From Prochlorococcus sp. AG-347-G22 (GTDB taxonomy: Bacteria; Cyanobacteriota; Cyanobacteriia; PCC-6307; Cyanobiaceae): a stretch of 64,000 bases of DNA. Under the pieces are notes generated by a model. It saw only the letters and a program-made list of their open reading frames with translations. It did not search any database and was not told the DNA's origin. A program made the position numbers and the translations under genes. The number at the start of each line of letters is the position of its first letter. The first letter of the stretch is position 1. Where the stretch lies: positions 1 through 64,000 of the forward strand of contig QCBK01000001.1 of assembly GCA_003281635.1 (NCBI GenBank), written 5' to 3'. Positions 25,569 to 33,709 of the stretch are shown here, piece by piece.

Positions 25569-25591
25569 AAGTATAATACAGTTGTACTATT

Positions 25592-25620
25592 AATATAAAT
25601 GTACTACTCATAGACGTCAA
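25592..25620 (-). promoter_or_regulatory. sigma70-type promoter of DUF1651 copy 1
   Basis: Minus strand: -35 TTGACG, 17-base spacer, -10 TATATT. The segment ATTTATATTAATAGTACA around the -10 is identical upstream of DUF1651 copy 2. Distance from the -10 to the start codon is about 24 bases. Conservation between the two paralogues supports a real promoter. Confidence 0.65.
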
Positions 25621-25760
25621 GTATTCCTCTGGTAATTATTTAAATATTAAAATTACTTTCCAGAAATAATCAGCCCTAAACTTCTTATTTGGTAATAGTT
25701 AATACAAGTAACTCCTTGAAAAGGAAAATATCATTTAAAGAGAATCTCCAAAAGAATTCA

Positions 25761-25997
25761 ATGTATCGAAATCCCTTCTATTTAGGATGGAACAAAGGTT
25801 GGTCTTTTTTATTTTTTTTAGAGGGTGGCATTGCAAAAATTGAAGCAAAGGGTTTTGGTATTTCTATTACAACAAAAGTTGAGAAAGGAGAATCACTCCT
25901 AGAATCTGCGGATAGATTAGTCTTGAAAGAGCAAAGAATTAGAAAATCAAGATATTATTCTTGGGTTAAATCTATTAACGAAAAAACAATAAATTAA
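25761..25997 (+). CDS. 78-aa hypothetical protein
   Basis: The track starts at TTG 25689; the ATG at 25761 (MYRNPFYLGWNKGW) is the more likely start because the upstream codons look non-coding. The rest alternates short strands (GGIAKIEAKGFGISITTKV) with a basic helix (SLLESADRLVLKEQRIRKSRYY). A small soluble protein of unknown family. Confidence 0.5.
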   Translation: MYRNPFYLGWNKGWSFLFFLEGGIAKIEAKGFGISITTKVEKGESLLESADRLVLKEQRIRKSRYYSWVKSINEKTIN

Positions 25998-26065
25998 CCA
26001 ATCCTTAAATTTCTAAAGTAATTTGTTGACAGTCAATTTAAAATAGAAACAGTCATTTATTTTTC

Positions 26066-26323
26066 GTGTCCAATAAATTTTATGAATGGTGGAAAAACCA
26101 TAGAAAAGTTGTAACCTACGGGGCTTTTATCATCTTGCTAGGTTTTTATTTATCTCCTGTTGTCAAAGAAGCAAAATACAAAAACCAATGTATTAAGTAC
26201 TCTACTAAAGGAGCTTTAACTAAATTTAATAAGGACGATATAGGAGAAACTTTACTAGAAGAAACAGGTTTGAATATTGATGAACTAGCAAAGATTGAAG
26301 GTTATAAGAATTGCATTAATTAA
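26066..26323 (+). CDS. 85-aa hypothetical protein with N-terminal membrane helix
   Basis: Starts at GTG (no ATG available). KFYEWWKNHRKVV leads into one transmembrane helix (TYGAFIILLGFYL), followed by a polar domain with two Cys (NQCIKYST and YKNCIN), probably exported and able to form a disulphide. Family unknown. Followed after 32 bases by another small membrane protein. Confidence 0.55.
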   Translation: MSNKFYEWWKNHRKVVTYGAFIILLGFYLSPVVKEAKYKNQCIKYSTKGALTKFNKDDIGETLLEETGLNIDELAKIEGYKNCIN

Positions 26324-26355
26324 AAAGTTCGCAAAAATTACGCTGAGTTTTTTAA

Positions 26356-26562
26356 ATGATTAAAGGTATGTTTAAACTTATTTTATTAATATTATTATTT
26401 GGATTTATATCAATAAGTCCAAAAACAAGATATTTGGCTGGCATAACTCTAAAAGAAATTTCTTCATTTCTTTTATGGACTCTTAAATATGAAGATAGAG
26501 AAAAATGGATTATAGATAAACCAAGTTGGATACCTGACCAAAAACTTAATTCATCGTATTAA
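26356..26562 (+). CDS. 68-aa hypothetical membrane protein
   Basis: MIKGMFKLILLILLFGFISI forms a membrane helix or signal anchor. The remaining residues are amphipathic with several Trp (EREKWIIDKPSWIPDQ-like). The stop is immediately followed by the ATG of the ligase-like gene. No family recognised. Confidence 0.55.
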   Translation: MIKGMFKLILLILLFGFISISPKTRYLAGITLKEISSFLLWTLKYEDREKWIIDKPSWIPDQKLNSSY

Positions 26563-27312
26563 ATGAAGACTTATTTAGAAGAACGAATTGAATGGTATGA
26601 CGATAATTATAGAAATGGTAATGCTTTAATCTCTGATAAGCAGTTCGACCAACTTGAAAAAAATTTATTAAGAACAAACCCTAATTGTGATTACTTTAAA
26701 AAGAAAAATAAACTAGTTTTACCTTCATTAGAAAAGGATTCAATAGATGAATTTTTGAGAGGATTATTAGTAGATACCAGATTATTAATTGAACCAAAAA
26801 TTGATGGTTGTGCTGTTGCTTTGCAATATAGGGATGGAACCTTGGAGAAAGCAATTTCAAGAAAAGGGGCAGACGTTACTAGTAAACTTATTAAAGTCCA
26901 AGATATTCCAAATAATCTCCCTCTACGAGGAGCTCTTCAAGTTAGAGGTGAATTGTATGCACCCAACCAAAGTCCAAATATTTCCCAGAGAATCTCTTCA
27001 GGATTTCTAAGAGCTAAAGAAGGATTTTCTGAAAGTCTTAGCTTCTGCGCATTTCAAATACTTAATTCAACACTTAACCAATATGAGTCCAAAAAGAGTC
27101 TTTCAAAGCTTGGCTTCACTATCCCTCAGGATATTTCATGCAACTTTACAAGCCAAGTTGAAGTATTTAGAAAACAATGGCTAGAAGGGAAGCTTTTTAG
27201 TAAATATCCAACAGATGGAATAGTAGTAAAAATAAATTCTAGAAAATTACAATTGATTAGAGAAAAATCAAATTTAGATTATCCTTATTGGCAAGTAGCA
27301 ATAAAACGTTAA
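26563..27312 (+). CDS. stand-alone NAD-dependent DNA ligase adenylation-domain protein
   Basis: 249 aa. Residues 1-40 resemble the LigA Ia subdomain that binds NMN (EWYDDNYRNGNALISDKQFDQL). Then nucleotidyltransferase motifs follow: EPKIDG (adenylated Lys), SRKGADVT, VRGELY, FCAFQI, TDGIVVKIN and the end YPYWQVAIKR, corresponding to LigA motif V. The OB-fold, zinc finger, HhH and BRCT domains (over 350 residues in LigA) are absent. It may still accept AMP from NAD but is unlikely to seal DNA alone. Its stop overlaps the next ATG. Not the housekeeping ligA. Confidence 0.8.
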   Translation: MKTYLEERIEWYDDNYRNGNALISDKQFDQLEKNLLRTNPNCDYFKKKNKLVLPSLEKDSIDEFLRGLLVDTRLLIEPKIDGCAVALQYRDGTLEKAISRKGADVTSKLIKVQDIPNNLPLRGALQVRGELYAPNQSPNISQRISSGFLRAKEGFSESLSFCAFQILNSTLNQYESKKSLSKLGFTIPQDISCNFTSQVEVFRKQWLEGKLFSKYPTDGIVVKINSRKLQLIREKSNLDYPYWQVAIKR

Positions 27313-27425
27313 TGGAATTAATACACCAGATTTTTCCTACTTGGCATATTTACTTGGATGTGTTTTTGGTTGGATTGGCAACTTACGGTTTCCTGAGAAT
27401 TAAGAAAAAAATAAAAACTAAATAA
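27312..27425 (+). CDS. 37-aa single-pass membrane microprotein
   Basis: MELIHQIFPTWHIYLDVFLVG, then ATYGFLRIKKKIKTK: a hydrophobic helix with a strongly basic C-terminus. Its ATG overlaps the TAA of the ligase-like gene by one base, suggesting translational coupling. Unknown family. Confidence 0.45.
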   Translation: MELIHQIFPTWHIYLDVFLVGLATYGFLRIKKKIKTK

Positions 27426-27435
27426 AGTTTTTAAA

Positions 27436-27588
27436 TCATCTGTGGTCCTTAAGCATTGATTTAAGTTGTTCGCTGTCTAATTGTTCAAGATAATTTCTCA
27501 TTGCCAACCAAGATCTTCTGCTTTCTAACTTTCCACTTTGTTTAAATAAATTTGCTGAAACTTGATCTATCAATTCTTTATGAGTCAT
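27436..27588 (-). CDS. 50-aa helical hypothetical protein
   Basis: The track starts at 27624 but the ATG at 27588 (MTHKELIDQVSANLFKQSGK) overlaps the preceding gene's stop by 11 bases and is preferred. The helical, charged sequence ends LDSEQLKSMLKDHR. Third gene of the DUF1651 copy 2 operon. Function unknown. Confidence 0.55.
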   Translation of the reverse strand: MTHKELIDQVSANLFKQSGKLESRRSWLAMRNYLEQLDSEQLKSMLKDHR

Positions 27589-27718
27589 ATTTATATTCTT
27601 CATCAAGTTCAATGACAACACCATTAAAAAAATCTGCTAATAATTTTGATGGGTCTTGCATAGATATCTTTCTATCTACTTTTGATAATTTCTTTTTGAT
27701 TGGATTTAAGTTAGTCAT
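27578..27718 (-). CDS. 46-aa hypothetical protein
   Basis: An ORF absent from the track: MTNLNPIKKKLSKVDRKIS, DPSKLLADFFNGVVIELDEE. It starts within the DUF1651 stop (ATGA overlap at 27715-27718) and overlaps the downstream gene by 11 bases, so it is the middle cistron of a tightly coupled three-gene operon. It is a soluble helical protein, family unknown. Confidence 0.6.
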   Translation of the reverse strand: MTNLNPIKKKLSKVDRKISMQDPSKLLADFFNGVVIELDEEYKYDS

Positions 27719-28014
27719 ACAGATTCAGGTAATTCAAGTTCTTCAAAAGTCCAACCTTCTAATTGAAGGTCATGCCATTTATCCCAAGCATTATCCAAAT
27801 ACATTTGAGTGGATGATTTAATTGCCATTGGTTCACCAAGATCATTTGCATAATATGTATGAGCAAAAATTCTCATACAATTTCTTGGAGATTTTTTATT
27901 CCTTATAAATAAAATTAATCTGCTGCGGTCTGGGCTAAGCAACCAACCACTTGGGGACTCATTACGATAACCGTAAGAAAAATTAGTCCAAACATTAGCT
28001 CCTCCTAAAGTCAT
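27715..28014 (-). CDS. DUF1651 family protein (copy 2)
   Basis: 99 aa from the ATG at 28014; the track start at 28029 adds MYYKL, but paralogy with copy 1 (MTSGVANVRT versus MTLGGANVWT) places the start at 28014. The DUF1651 hallmarks are SPSGWLLSPDRSRLILF and the end WDKWHDLQLEGW. It is followed by two overlapping small genes, while copy 1 is followed by a zinc-site protein, so the paralogues head different operons. Function unknown. Confidence 0.75.
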   Translation of the reverse strand: MTLGGANVWTNFSYGYRNESPSGWLLSPDRSRLILFIRNKKSPRNCMRIFAHTYYANDLGEPMAIKSSTQMYLDNAWDKWHDLQLEGWTFEELELPESV

Positions 28015-28039
28015 TAATTTGTAATACATGTGTACTATT

Positions 28040-28069
28040 AATATAAATGCATTAGAAATGGATCGTCAA
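28040..28069 (-). promoter_or_regulatory. sigma70-type promoter of DUF1651 copy 2
   Basis: Minus strand: -35 TTGACG, 18-base spacer, -10 TATATT, embedded in the same ATTTATATTAATAGTACA found before copy 1. AATACTTGACG is also shared at the -35 end, while the spacers between differ. Confidence 0.65.
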
Positions 28070-28127
28070 GTATTTTGGCAAATAAATTATTTATACTGAT
28101 AGAGAATAAAAACAGCTCAGTTATTCC

Positions 28128-28181
28128 AAAAAAAATAAAATACCTACCAAAAGCCTGTTTTAGCAAGCATTTTGATAGGTA
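28128..28181 (-). terminator. Rho-independent terminator downstream of 6S RNA
   Basis: Minus strand: TACCTATCAAAA pairs with TTTTGGTAGGTA (12 bp, one mismatch) around an 18-base loop, followed by TTTTATTTTTTTT. It lies just after the 3' end of the 6S RNA candidate and fixes that transcript's strand. Confidence 0.75.
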
Positions 28182-28360
28182 ACACCGGACCCCCGTCAGT
28201 TCTCTGCTGCATCGACCTGGAAATGCCAGAAGAGGATTCAAAGTGGGCTTTCGTTTCCGATTACAAGATCGGTTTACTACCGCATCACGACAGTCTCCTC
28301 ATGTCGAAAGAGAGTCAGATCAGAGCACATAAAGAAGAACTTGACCAAAGATCCAGTAAT
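28182..28360 (-). ncRNA. ssrS: 6S RNA (RNA polymerase regulator)
   Basis: A roughly 180-nt, visibly GC-richer segment between purK and a terminator. On the minus strand the two ends pair: ACTGGATC with GGTCCGGT (two G-U pairs, which would be mismatches on the other strand), continuing through TTTG/CGGG, TCA/TGA and GTTCT/AGAAC. This gives the long interrupted closing helix of 6S RNA. Inner hairpins include CCGAT...ATCGG, CGACA...TGTCG and CTGG...CCAG. Size and location beside purK fit the known linkage of cyanobacterial 6S RNA with purK. 6S RNA mimics an open promoter and sequesters RNA polymerase holoenzyme. Ends are approximate. Confidence 0.75.
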
Positions 28361-28379
28361 CTAACTCTAACTTATTTTT

Positions 28380-29570
28380 TTATGCATTTGGAGATGGCCA
28401 AATGTCTCTTACCATAGTTAATAAAATTTGAGCTTCATCATATCTTTCTGAATGCGTTTTACCATTTAATAAAAATGTGATGTGAGCCATTTTTCTTCCC
28501 AGAATTTCGCGAGATTTGCCATAACAATGAATATTAGAACCCTCAATTTCAGATAACATTTTAATTCTGGTTTCCATAGAGATTGGGAAATTCTTTTTTA
28601 ACCCCAGTAGATTTATCATAATTGCACCTTCACAGTTCATTTTAATTTCAGGTGGCATTATCCCAGAAGAAATGCAAACATATTGATCAAACTGACTTGA
28701 AGTGCAAGCTTCAATAGAGAAATGAGCTGAGTTATGTGTTCTAGGAGCTATTTCATTAATTAAAAGACCATTATCTCCATAGAAGAATTCAATAGCTAAA
28801 ACTCCAACGTAATTAAGTTCATTGACTATTGAAGAGAAAATATTTACTGCAAATAAGTTCAAATCATATTCATTTGTTCCAGGTGCAAGAACCCAATCAC
28901 AAACATGGTTTGATTGGAACGTCTCAACTATTGGAAAGAATCTTATCTTACCGGTCCTATCTCTCGAACCAACGAGAGCTAGTTCTTTTTCATACTCTAT
29001 CCATTCTTCTATTAACCATTCATCAGAATTATTCTCTGTTAAAAAAGTATCTAAATCTTCTTTTGTCTTTATTTTTCTGTTACCTTTACCGTCATATCCA
29101 CCTTTATTTGATTTTGCCATTAGAGGAAAATTCCAATTATTGATTTCCTCATCCGTGAGATTTTTAAAATCTTCAATGCTTTTCCATTTTGGACAGGGAA
29201 TATTCATCCTATCTATTAATTTTTTTTGAGAAAACCTATCTACTAATGGCTTAATTGCATTAAGGCTTGGGACAAAAATATCTTTATTGTCAATTAAATT
29301 TAATTTATCAATTTTTATCCATTCATTTTCAAAAATTATTTTTTCACACTCATTAATTAATGATTTATTACCTCTTATCTTTAAAGGATCAGCTTCTATG
29401 ACATGATCTGCTTTTGAACCAGCAGGATCATCACAAGATTTTGTTTGCACACATACTTCTAAATTTCTTTTCTTTGCTGCCTCTGTTAACATCAAAGCCA
29501 GTTGACCACCTCCAATTATTCCCAGAGAATAATTTTTCTTAAAATCGTTTATATTTTTTTTAAAACTCAT
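28380..29570 (-). CDS. purK: N5-carboxyaminoimidazole ribonucleotide synthase PurK
   Basis: 396 aa ATP-grasp enzyme of de novo purine synthesis; it carboxylates AIR with ATP and bicarbonate. N-terminal dinucleotide-like motif LGIIGGGQLALML. ATP-grasp motifs: PLMAKSNKGGYDGKGNRK, LIEEWIEYEKEL, and NEIAPRTHNSAHFSIEAC, which is diagnostic for PurK. The length is slightly above the E. coli enzyme, as in other cyanobacteria. It is upstream of the 6S RNA on the same strand. Confidence 0.95.
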   Translation of the reverse strand: MSFKKNINDFKKNYSLGIIGGGQLALMLTEAAKKRNLEVCVQTKSCDDPAGSKADHVIEADPLKIRGNKSLINECEKIIFENEWIKIDKLNLIDNKDIFVPSLNAIKPLVDRFSQKKLIDRMNIPCPKWKSIEDFKNLTDEEINNWNFPLMAKSNKGGYDGKGNRKIKTKEDLDTFLTENNSDEWLIEEWIEYEKELALVGSRDRTGKIRFFPIVETFQSNHVCDWVLAPGTNEYDLNLFAVNIFSSIVNELNYVGVLAIEFFYGDNGLLINEIAPRTHNSAHFSIEACTSSQFDQYVCISSGIMPPEIKMNCEGAIMINLLGLKKNFPISMETRIKMLSEIEGSNIHCYGKSREILGRKMAHITFLLNGKTHSERYDEAQILLTMVRDIWPSPNA

Positions 29571-29695
29571 AGCATGATTTTATTACCATTTCTAATTCTT
29601 AACAACTGAATTTTTAAGTATCTAGAGCTTAGATTTTGCTAATATATAAAGTATTTAATACTAAATATCAATAAATTTTAACTAGGTAATCAATT

Positions 29696-30787
29696 GTGAA
29701 TAAGAGAAAAATATTAGTCCCATTAGGTGATAAGTCATACGAAGTAACACTTGAAGCAGGAATACTGAATAATATCAGCGAAGAACTCTTAAGAATTGGA
29801 ATAACAAAGAATAGAAAAATACTTGTGATTTCAAATGAAGAAATATCAAATTTGTATGGAGAAAAATTCTTAAATAATTTAAAAGATAAGCAATACCAGG
29901 CCAAAATGTTCCTTATCAAGGCTGGAGAATCATATAAAAACTTAAAAACCTTAAGTGAAATATATGATGTTGCATTTGAATTTGGCTTAGATAGAAATTC
30001 AATAATTATTGCCCTTGGAGGAGGAATTGTTGGAGATGTAAGTGGTTTTGCAGCTGCTACTTGGCTAAGAGGTATCGAATATATTCAGATTCCAACAACA
30101 TTATTATCAATGGTTGATTCATCTGTGGGAGGAAAAACAGGAGTAAATCATCCAAAAGGTAAGAATTTAATTGGGGCTTTCAATCAACCTAAAGCAGTTT
30201 TTATTGATCCAGAAACTTTAAAAAGTTTGCCCAAAAGAGAATTTAATGCAGGCATGGCCGAAGTAATAAAATACGGAGTAATAAGAGATAAAGAACTTTT
30301 CGAATACTTAGAAATTGAAAAAAACAAGGATGAACTTACAAATCTCAAGAATGAATATCTTATTAAAATAATTAATAGTTCAATAAAAACAAAGTCTTAT
30401 ATTGTTTCTCAAGACGAACATGAAAATGGTCTAAGAGCAATATTGAATTATGGTCATTCTTTTGGTCACGTTATTGAAAATTTATGTGGATACGGCAAAT
30501 TTCTGCATGGTGAGGCAATATCAATTGGTATGAATATTGCGGGGAAAATAGCAATTGAGAAAGGGTTATGGTCTAAAGAAGAATTAGAGAGACAGCAAAA
30601 TCTATTAGAGAGTTATGATCTTCCTACAGAGATCCCCAAAATAAATAAAGAAGATGTTCTTACAATACTTATGGGAGATAAAAAAGTTCGTGATGGCAAA
30701 ATGAGATTTATATTACCGAAAGAAATTGGTGCAGTAGATATATTCGACGACGTAGAGGATTCATTATTTTTAAAGTTTTTTTCTTAA
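29696..30787 (+). CDS. aroB: 3-dehydroquinate synthase AroB
   Basis: 363 aa NAD- and metal-dependent enzyme that converts DAHP to 3-dehydroquinate, second step of the shikimate pathway. Motifs: the NAD-binding [21 protein letters not shown] region, [28 protein letters not shown], and metal ligands in [12 protein letters not shown] and [10 protein letters not shown]. The start is GTG at 29696, since no ATG precedes the conserved beginning. It ends overlapping the convergent MidA-like gene by four bases. Confidence 0.95.
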   Translation: MNKRKILVPLGDKSYEVTLEAGILNNISEELLRIGITKNRKILVISNEEISNLYGEKFLNNLKDKQYQAKMFLIKAGESYKNLKTLSEIYDVAFEFGLDRNSIIIALGGGIVGDVSGFAAATWLRGIEYIQIPTTLLSMVDSSVGGKTGVNHPKGKNLIGAFNQPKAVFIDPETLKSLPKREFNAGMAEVIKYGVIRDKELFEYLEIEKNKDELTNLKNEYLIKIINSSIKTKSYIVSQDEHENGLRAILNYGHSFGHVIENLCGYGKFLHGEAISIGMNIAGKIAIEKGLWSKEELERQQNLLESYDLPTEIPKINKEDVLTILMGDKKVRDGKMRFILPKEIGAVDIFDDVEDSLFLKFFS

Positions 30788-31974
30788 CGCAAACAGGTTG
30801 AATTTATATTCATTTTCATCTCATTAAACTTATTAAAAATAAACCACTTAAAATCGCCTAGACATAAAGGATCTATGAGTCTAAGTAATGCCTCTCTTCT
30901 TAAAAGAGCATTTGATAAATCCTCCTTAAATTCCTTCTGAATTCCATAAAGTCTCTCTGCCAATCCAAGTGCCAACAAAGCCTCACCTTGTTTAGTTATT
31001 CCAACGGTATTAAATCCAAGAGTCTCAGCATCATTAATTAAAGTTTCTACGCACACATGAGATGTTAAATCGCAATTTCCAGGAGAATCTAGGACATTAT
31101 TGATCATTTTTTGATTATCATAAGAAACTATCGTTCCATCAGAATTTTTAGAGGTGTAGTATTTTTTAGCTTCTTTAGCGTAATCAATTATCAATAAAAT
31201 ACCATTGTTAATTTTTCCATAAATAGCTTCTAACCATTTTGAGTTGTCTATATGCCATTCTGTCGTCCATCCTTCAAGAGCATCTTCAGGCGGGATAGTA
31301 ATTCCCAACTCACTTTTAGCACGTTCAATACTTTTTCCCAATTCACTTGTAATTGGCATTTCATCAAAATATAATTTATGAGATTTTTTGTCTACAGAAA
31401 CTGCTTGTCGAAGTAATTTTCCTTTTGAGAAAGTTATTCTCTCTACTGGCAAAGCATCCAAAACCTCATTTGCAAGAACTATTCCATTTATATTATTTTC
31501 CTCTACTTCTTCCAAACCTTTCCATAAAATATCAATGCCCAAGTTTAAATATTCCTCCAATTTATTTTTTTGTTTTTCTATCATCCCTTCATTAGGTTCA
31601 ATAATTACAAAAGAAACTCCTTCCAAAAAACTCTTGTTATTTTCAAAAAAATATTTAATTAATCCACTCATAAAGCTTCCATCTCCAGCTCCAAATTCAA
31701 TTAAAACTAATTTCTGATTAGATAAAAAACTATTTTTAAACTGAATCAACCAATCTTCTATTTGTTTACCAACCAAAAAAGCAAAATCATCAGATAAAGA
31801 GGGTGATGTGACAAAATCTCCACGAACGCCTAACTCGGCTTTACCGCTGCCGTAATAACCATTAATAGGATCATTTAATGCAAAATTCATAAAGTCATAA
31901 AAACTTATAGTCCCACCCATTTTTATTATTTTTTTTACTAACCAATCTGGACTATTCGCGGGAAAGCTATTCAT
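30784..31974 (-). CDS. MidA/NDUFAF7-type SAM-dependent methyltransferase
   Basis: 396 aa DUF185 protein. Motifs: [23 protein letters not shown] near the start, the SAM-binding [12 protein letters not shown] and [22 protein letters not shown], and [10 protein letters not shown]. Eukaryotic NDUFAF7 methylates a complex I subunit; a role toward cyanobacterial NDH-1 is plausible but unproven. Convergent with aroB, and divergent from the Psb32-like gene 32 bases upstream of its start. Confidence 0.88.
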   Translation of the reverse strand: MNSFPANSPDWLVKKIIKMGGTISFYDFMNFALNDPINGYYGSGKAELGVRGDFVTSPSLSDDFAFLVGKQIEDWLIQFKNSFLSNQKLVLIEFGAGDGSFMSGLIKYFFENNKSFLEGVSFVIIEPNEGMIEKQKNKLEEYLNLGIDILWKGLEEVEENNINGIVLANEVLDALPVERITFSKGKLLRQAVSVDKKSHKLYFDEMPITSELGKSIERAKSELGITIPPEDALEGWTTEWHIDNSKWLEAIYGKINNGILLIIDYAKEAKKYYTSKNSDGTIVSYDNQKMINNVLDSPGNCDLTSHVCVETLINDAETLGFNTVGITKQGEALLALGLAERLYGIQKEFKEDLSNALLRREALLRLIDPLCLGDFKWFIFNKFNEMKMNINSTCLR

Positions 31975-32005
31975 CGGCGAAAATATAAAAAGACAAAACT
32001 TATTT

Positions 32006-32803
32006 ATGCATTCAAAGATTAACTATTTATTGGGAATATTTCTATCAATATTAGTTTTAATTTCACATAAACCCGTTTTCGCTATAAATAATCCAAATCT
32101 CTTACCAGAAGAAAAAACACCCGTAATTGATTTAGCTAAAACATTAAGCCCTAATCAGAAAAAATCTTTAGAAGAAAAGCTCAACAATCTAGAAATTGAA
32201 AGTGGGTGGAAAATTAAATATTTATCTCAGTTTGAGAGTTCACCTGGTAGTGCAATAAAGGACTATTGGGATTTGGATGAGACAAGTTTGTTAATAGTTG
32301 CTGATCCTAGAGGAGGAAATTTACTGAACTTTAATGTCGGAGAGGCTTATTTTAATTTTATGCCAAGGTTATTTTGGGTTGAACTTCAAACTAGATTTGG
32401 TAATCAATATTATGTGAAAGATCACGGTGAGGATGGCGCAGTATTAGATGCAATTAATTCCGTAAAGATTTGCCTTGAAAGAGGAGGGTGTCAAGTTGTT
32501 CCTGGCCTACCCAAAGAACAGTATATATGGACTTTATGTACATCTATTCTTGGAGGTTTAGTAGCGGGTTTCGCATCTGCACCTCGAAAAGAGGGTCAAG
32601 TTATATCAATTGGATTTTTAGCTCTTCTTTCTCCTTTATGGGGAATGTTATTTGGAATTTTCGGTTTGGCACCCATAATATCCAGAACAAATGATTTATT
32701 ACCATTATTTAAAAATGGTTTAGCTTTTACAGCAGCAGGAATTGCGGGTTATATTTTATCTCAAACATTATTTTCAAGATATGAAAATCCCAAAAATACT
32801 TAA
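32006..32803 (+). CDS. TPM-domain thylakoid protein, Psb32/TLP18.3-like
   Basis: 265 aa. A signal peptide (LGIFLSILVLISHKPVFA) is followed by a TPM/DUF477 domain: TPVIDLAKTLSPNQKKSLEEKL, SLLIVADPRGGNLLNFNVGE and RFGNQYYVKDHGEDGAVLDAI. Two or three C-terminal membrane helices follow. In cyanobacteria and plants such proteins (Psb32, TLP18.3) act in photosystem II repair and protect against photoinhibition. The location is the thylakoid membrane with the TPM domain lumenal. Assignment to this group is from the domain order; the exact function is inferred. Confidence 0.85.
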   Translation: MHSKINYLLGIFLSILVLISHKPVFAINNPNLLPEEKTPVIDLAKTLSPNQKKSLEEKLNNLEIESGWKIKYLSQFESSPGSAIKDYWDLDETSLLIVADPRGGNLLNFNVGEAYFNFMPRLFWVELQTRFGNQYYVKDHGEDGAVLDAINSVKICLERGGCQVVPGLPKEQYIWTLCTSILGGLVAGFASAPRKEGQVISIGFLALLSPLWGMLFGIFGLAPIISRTNDLLPLFKNGLAFTAAGIAGYILSQTLFSRYENPKNT

Positions 32804-32826
32804 AATATGATTAAAAATATCTAATT

Positions 32827-33660
32827 CTAAAAGAATTTATCTTCTTCACGAATTTCACCAGACTCTGAATACCATCGGTGAGAAACATGTCTTAATTCCT
32901 TTTTTTCAAATTCAATCCATGAAAAGTTAATTAGTAATTTCCCATCTTCATCAGTTTTATATCTTGGCACTACAGCAGTATTGAAATAAATTGTCCCTTT
33001 GCTATCAATTTTAAACATCTCTCTTAAACCAAGATTTCTTTTAAGCCGATTGTGCATATGACCAAAAATCACAAGATCAACTTTTCTTCTCTTTTGTATT
33101 TGAGAAATGGCCACAGACAAATCTCTATCCCCCCAATCTAAAGTGGGTAACTTCCAATCTTTCCCACAAATGCTTTTAGGCTCCGAGCCTAAACCAGAAG
33201 GGCCTGCATGAGACATAATTATTAAAGGTATATCGTCAATACTCTCTTCTGAACATTTTATGATTTTATTTATTGAATCTTGTTCGGTAATGGGTCCATA
33301 AACCCCTTTAACTTCTTTTGAAAGATAATAGCCGCCTCCAGAACTACATGGTCTAGCAGACAATAAATTTATTTGATTATTAAAAACATTCAAATCCCAT
33401 GCACAATATTTATCACCAAGAACACGTATCTGCTTTAAGAGAGTGTCGCCTGTAGAATCCTTCCCTCTATCATGATTTCCTAAAATCACAAAAGTAGGAA
33501 TTTTGATCTCATTGATTTTTTTAATTATTTTGACACTTCCATCAGAAATATCACCAACAAATAAAACAATATTTGGTTTGATAATCGATAAAATTTTCAA
33601 GTCTAATTCAGACCATTGACCATGACAGTCACCAACAATAGCAATTTTTAAATTTGTCAG
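32827..33660 (-). CDS. TIGR04168 family metallophosphoesterase (non-ATG start)
   Basis: A cyanobacterial calcineurin-like phosphoesterase. Metal motifs in order: GDCHGQW, VGDISDG, GNHDRG, SHAGPSG and GHMHNRL. The track starts at TTG 33600, which would delete the first metal motif. The frame is open upstream through LKIAIVGDCHGQW to a stop at 33673-33675, with no ATG, GTG or TTG before the motif. The likely start is CTG at 33660 (giving xTNLKIAIVGD) or ATT at 33663. 277 aa with CTG. Substrate unknown. Divergent from nadA, which shows the same start problem. Confidence 0.82.
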   Translation of the reverse strand: MTNLKIAIVGDCHGQWSELDLKILSIIKPNIVLFVGDISDGSVKIIKKINEIKIPTFVILGNHDRGKDSTGDTLLKQIRVLGDKYCAWDLNVFNNQINLLSARPCSSGGGYYLSKEVKGVYGPITEQDSINKIIKCSEESIDDIPLIIMSHAGPSGLGSEPKSICGKDWKLPTLDWGDRDLSVAISQIQKRRKVDLVIFGHMHNRLKRNLGLREMFKIDSKGTIYFNTAVVPRYKTDEDGKLLINFSWIEFEKKELRHVSHRWYSESGEIREEDKFF

Positions 33661-33709
33661 AATTTTTTCTGTTTAAAGGCATATAATCTATTTAGAGATA
33701 TTCTAAATC

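Noticed and set aside
28172-28417. Plus-strand 81-aa ORF over the purK-proximal region
   Set aside because: It lies across the 6S RNA candidate and the end of purK; its openness follows from the GC-rich RNA gene.
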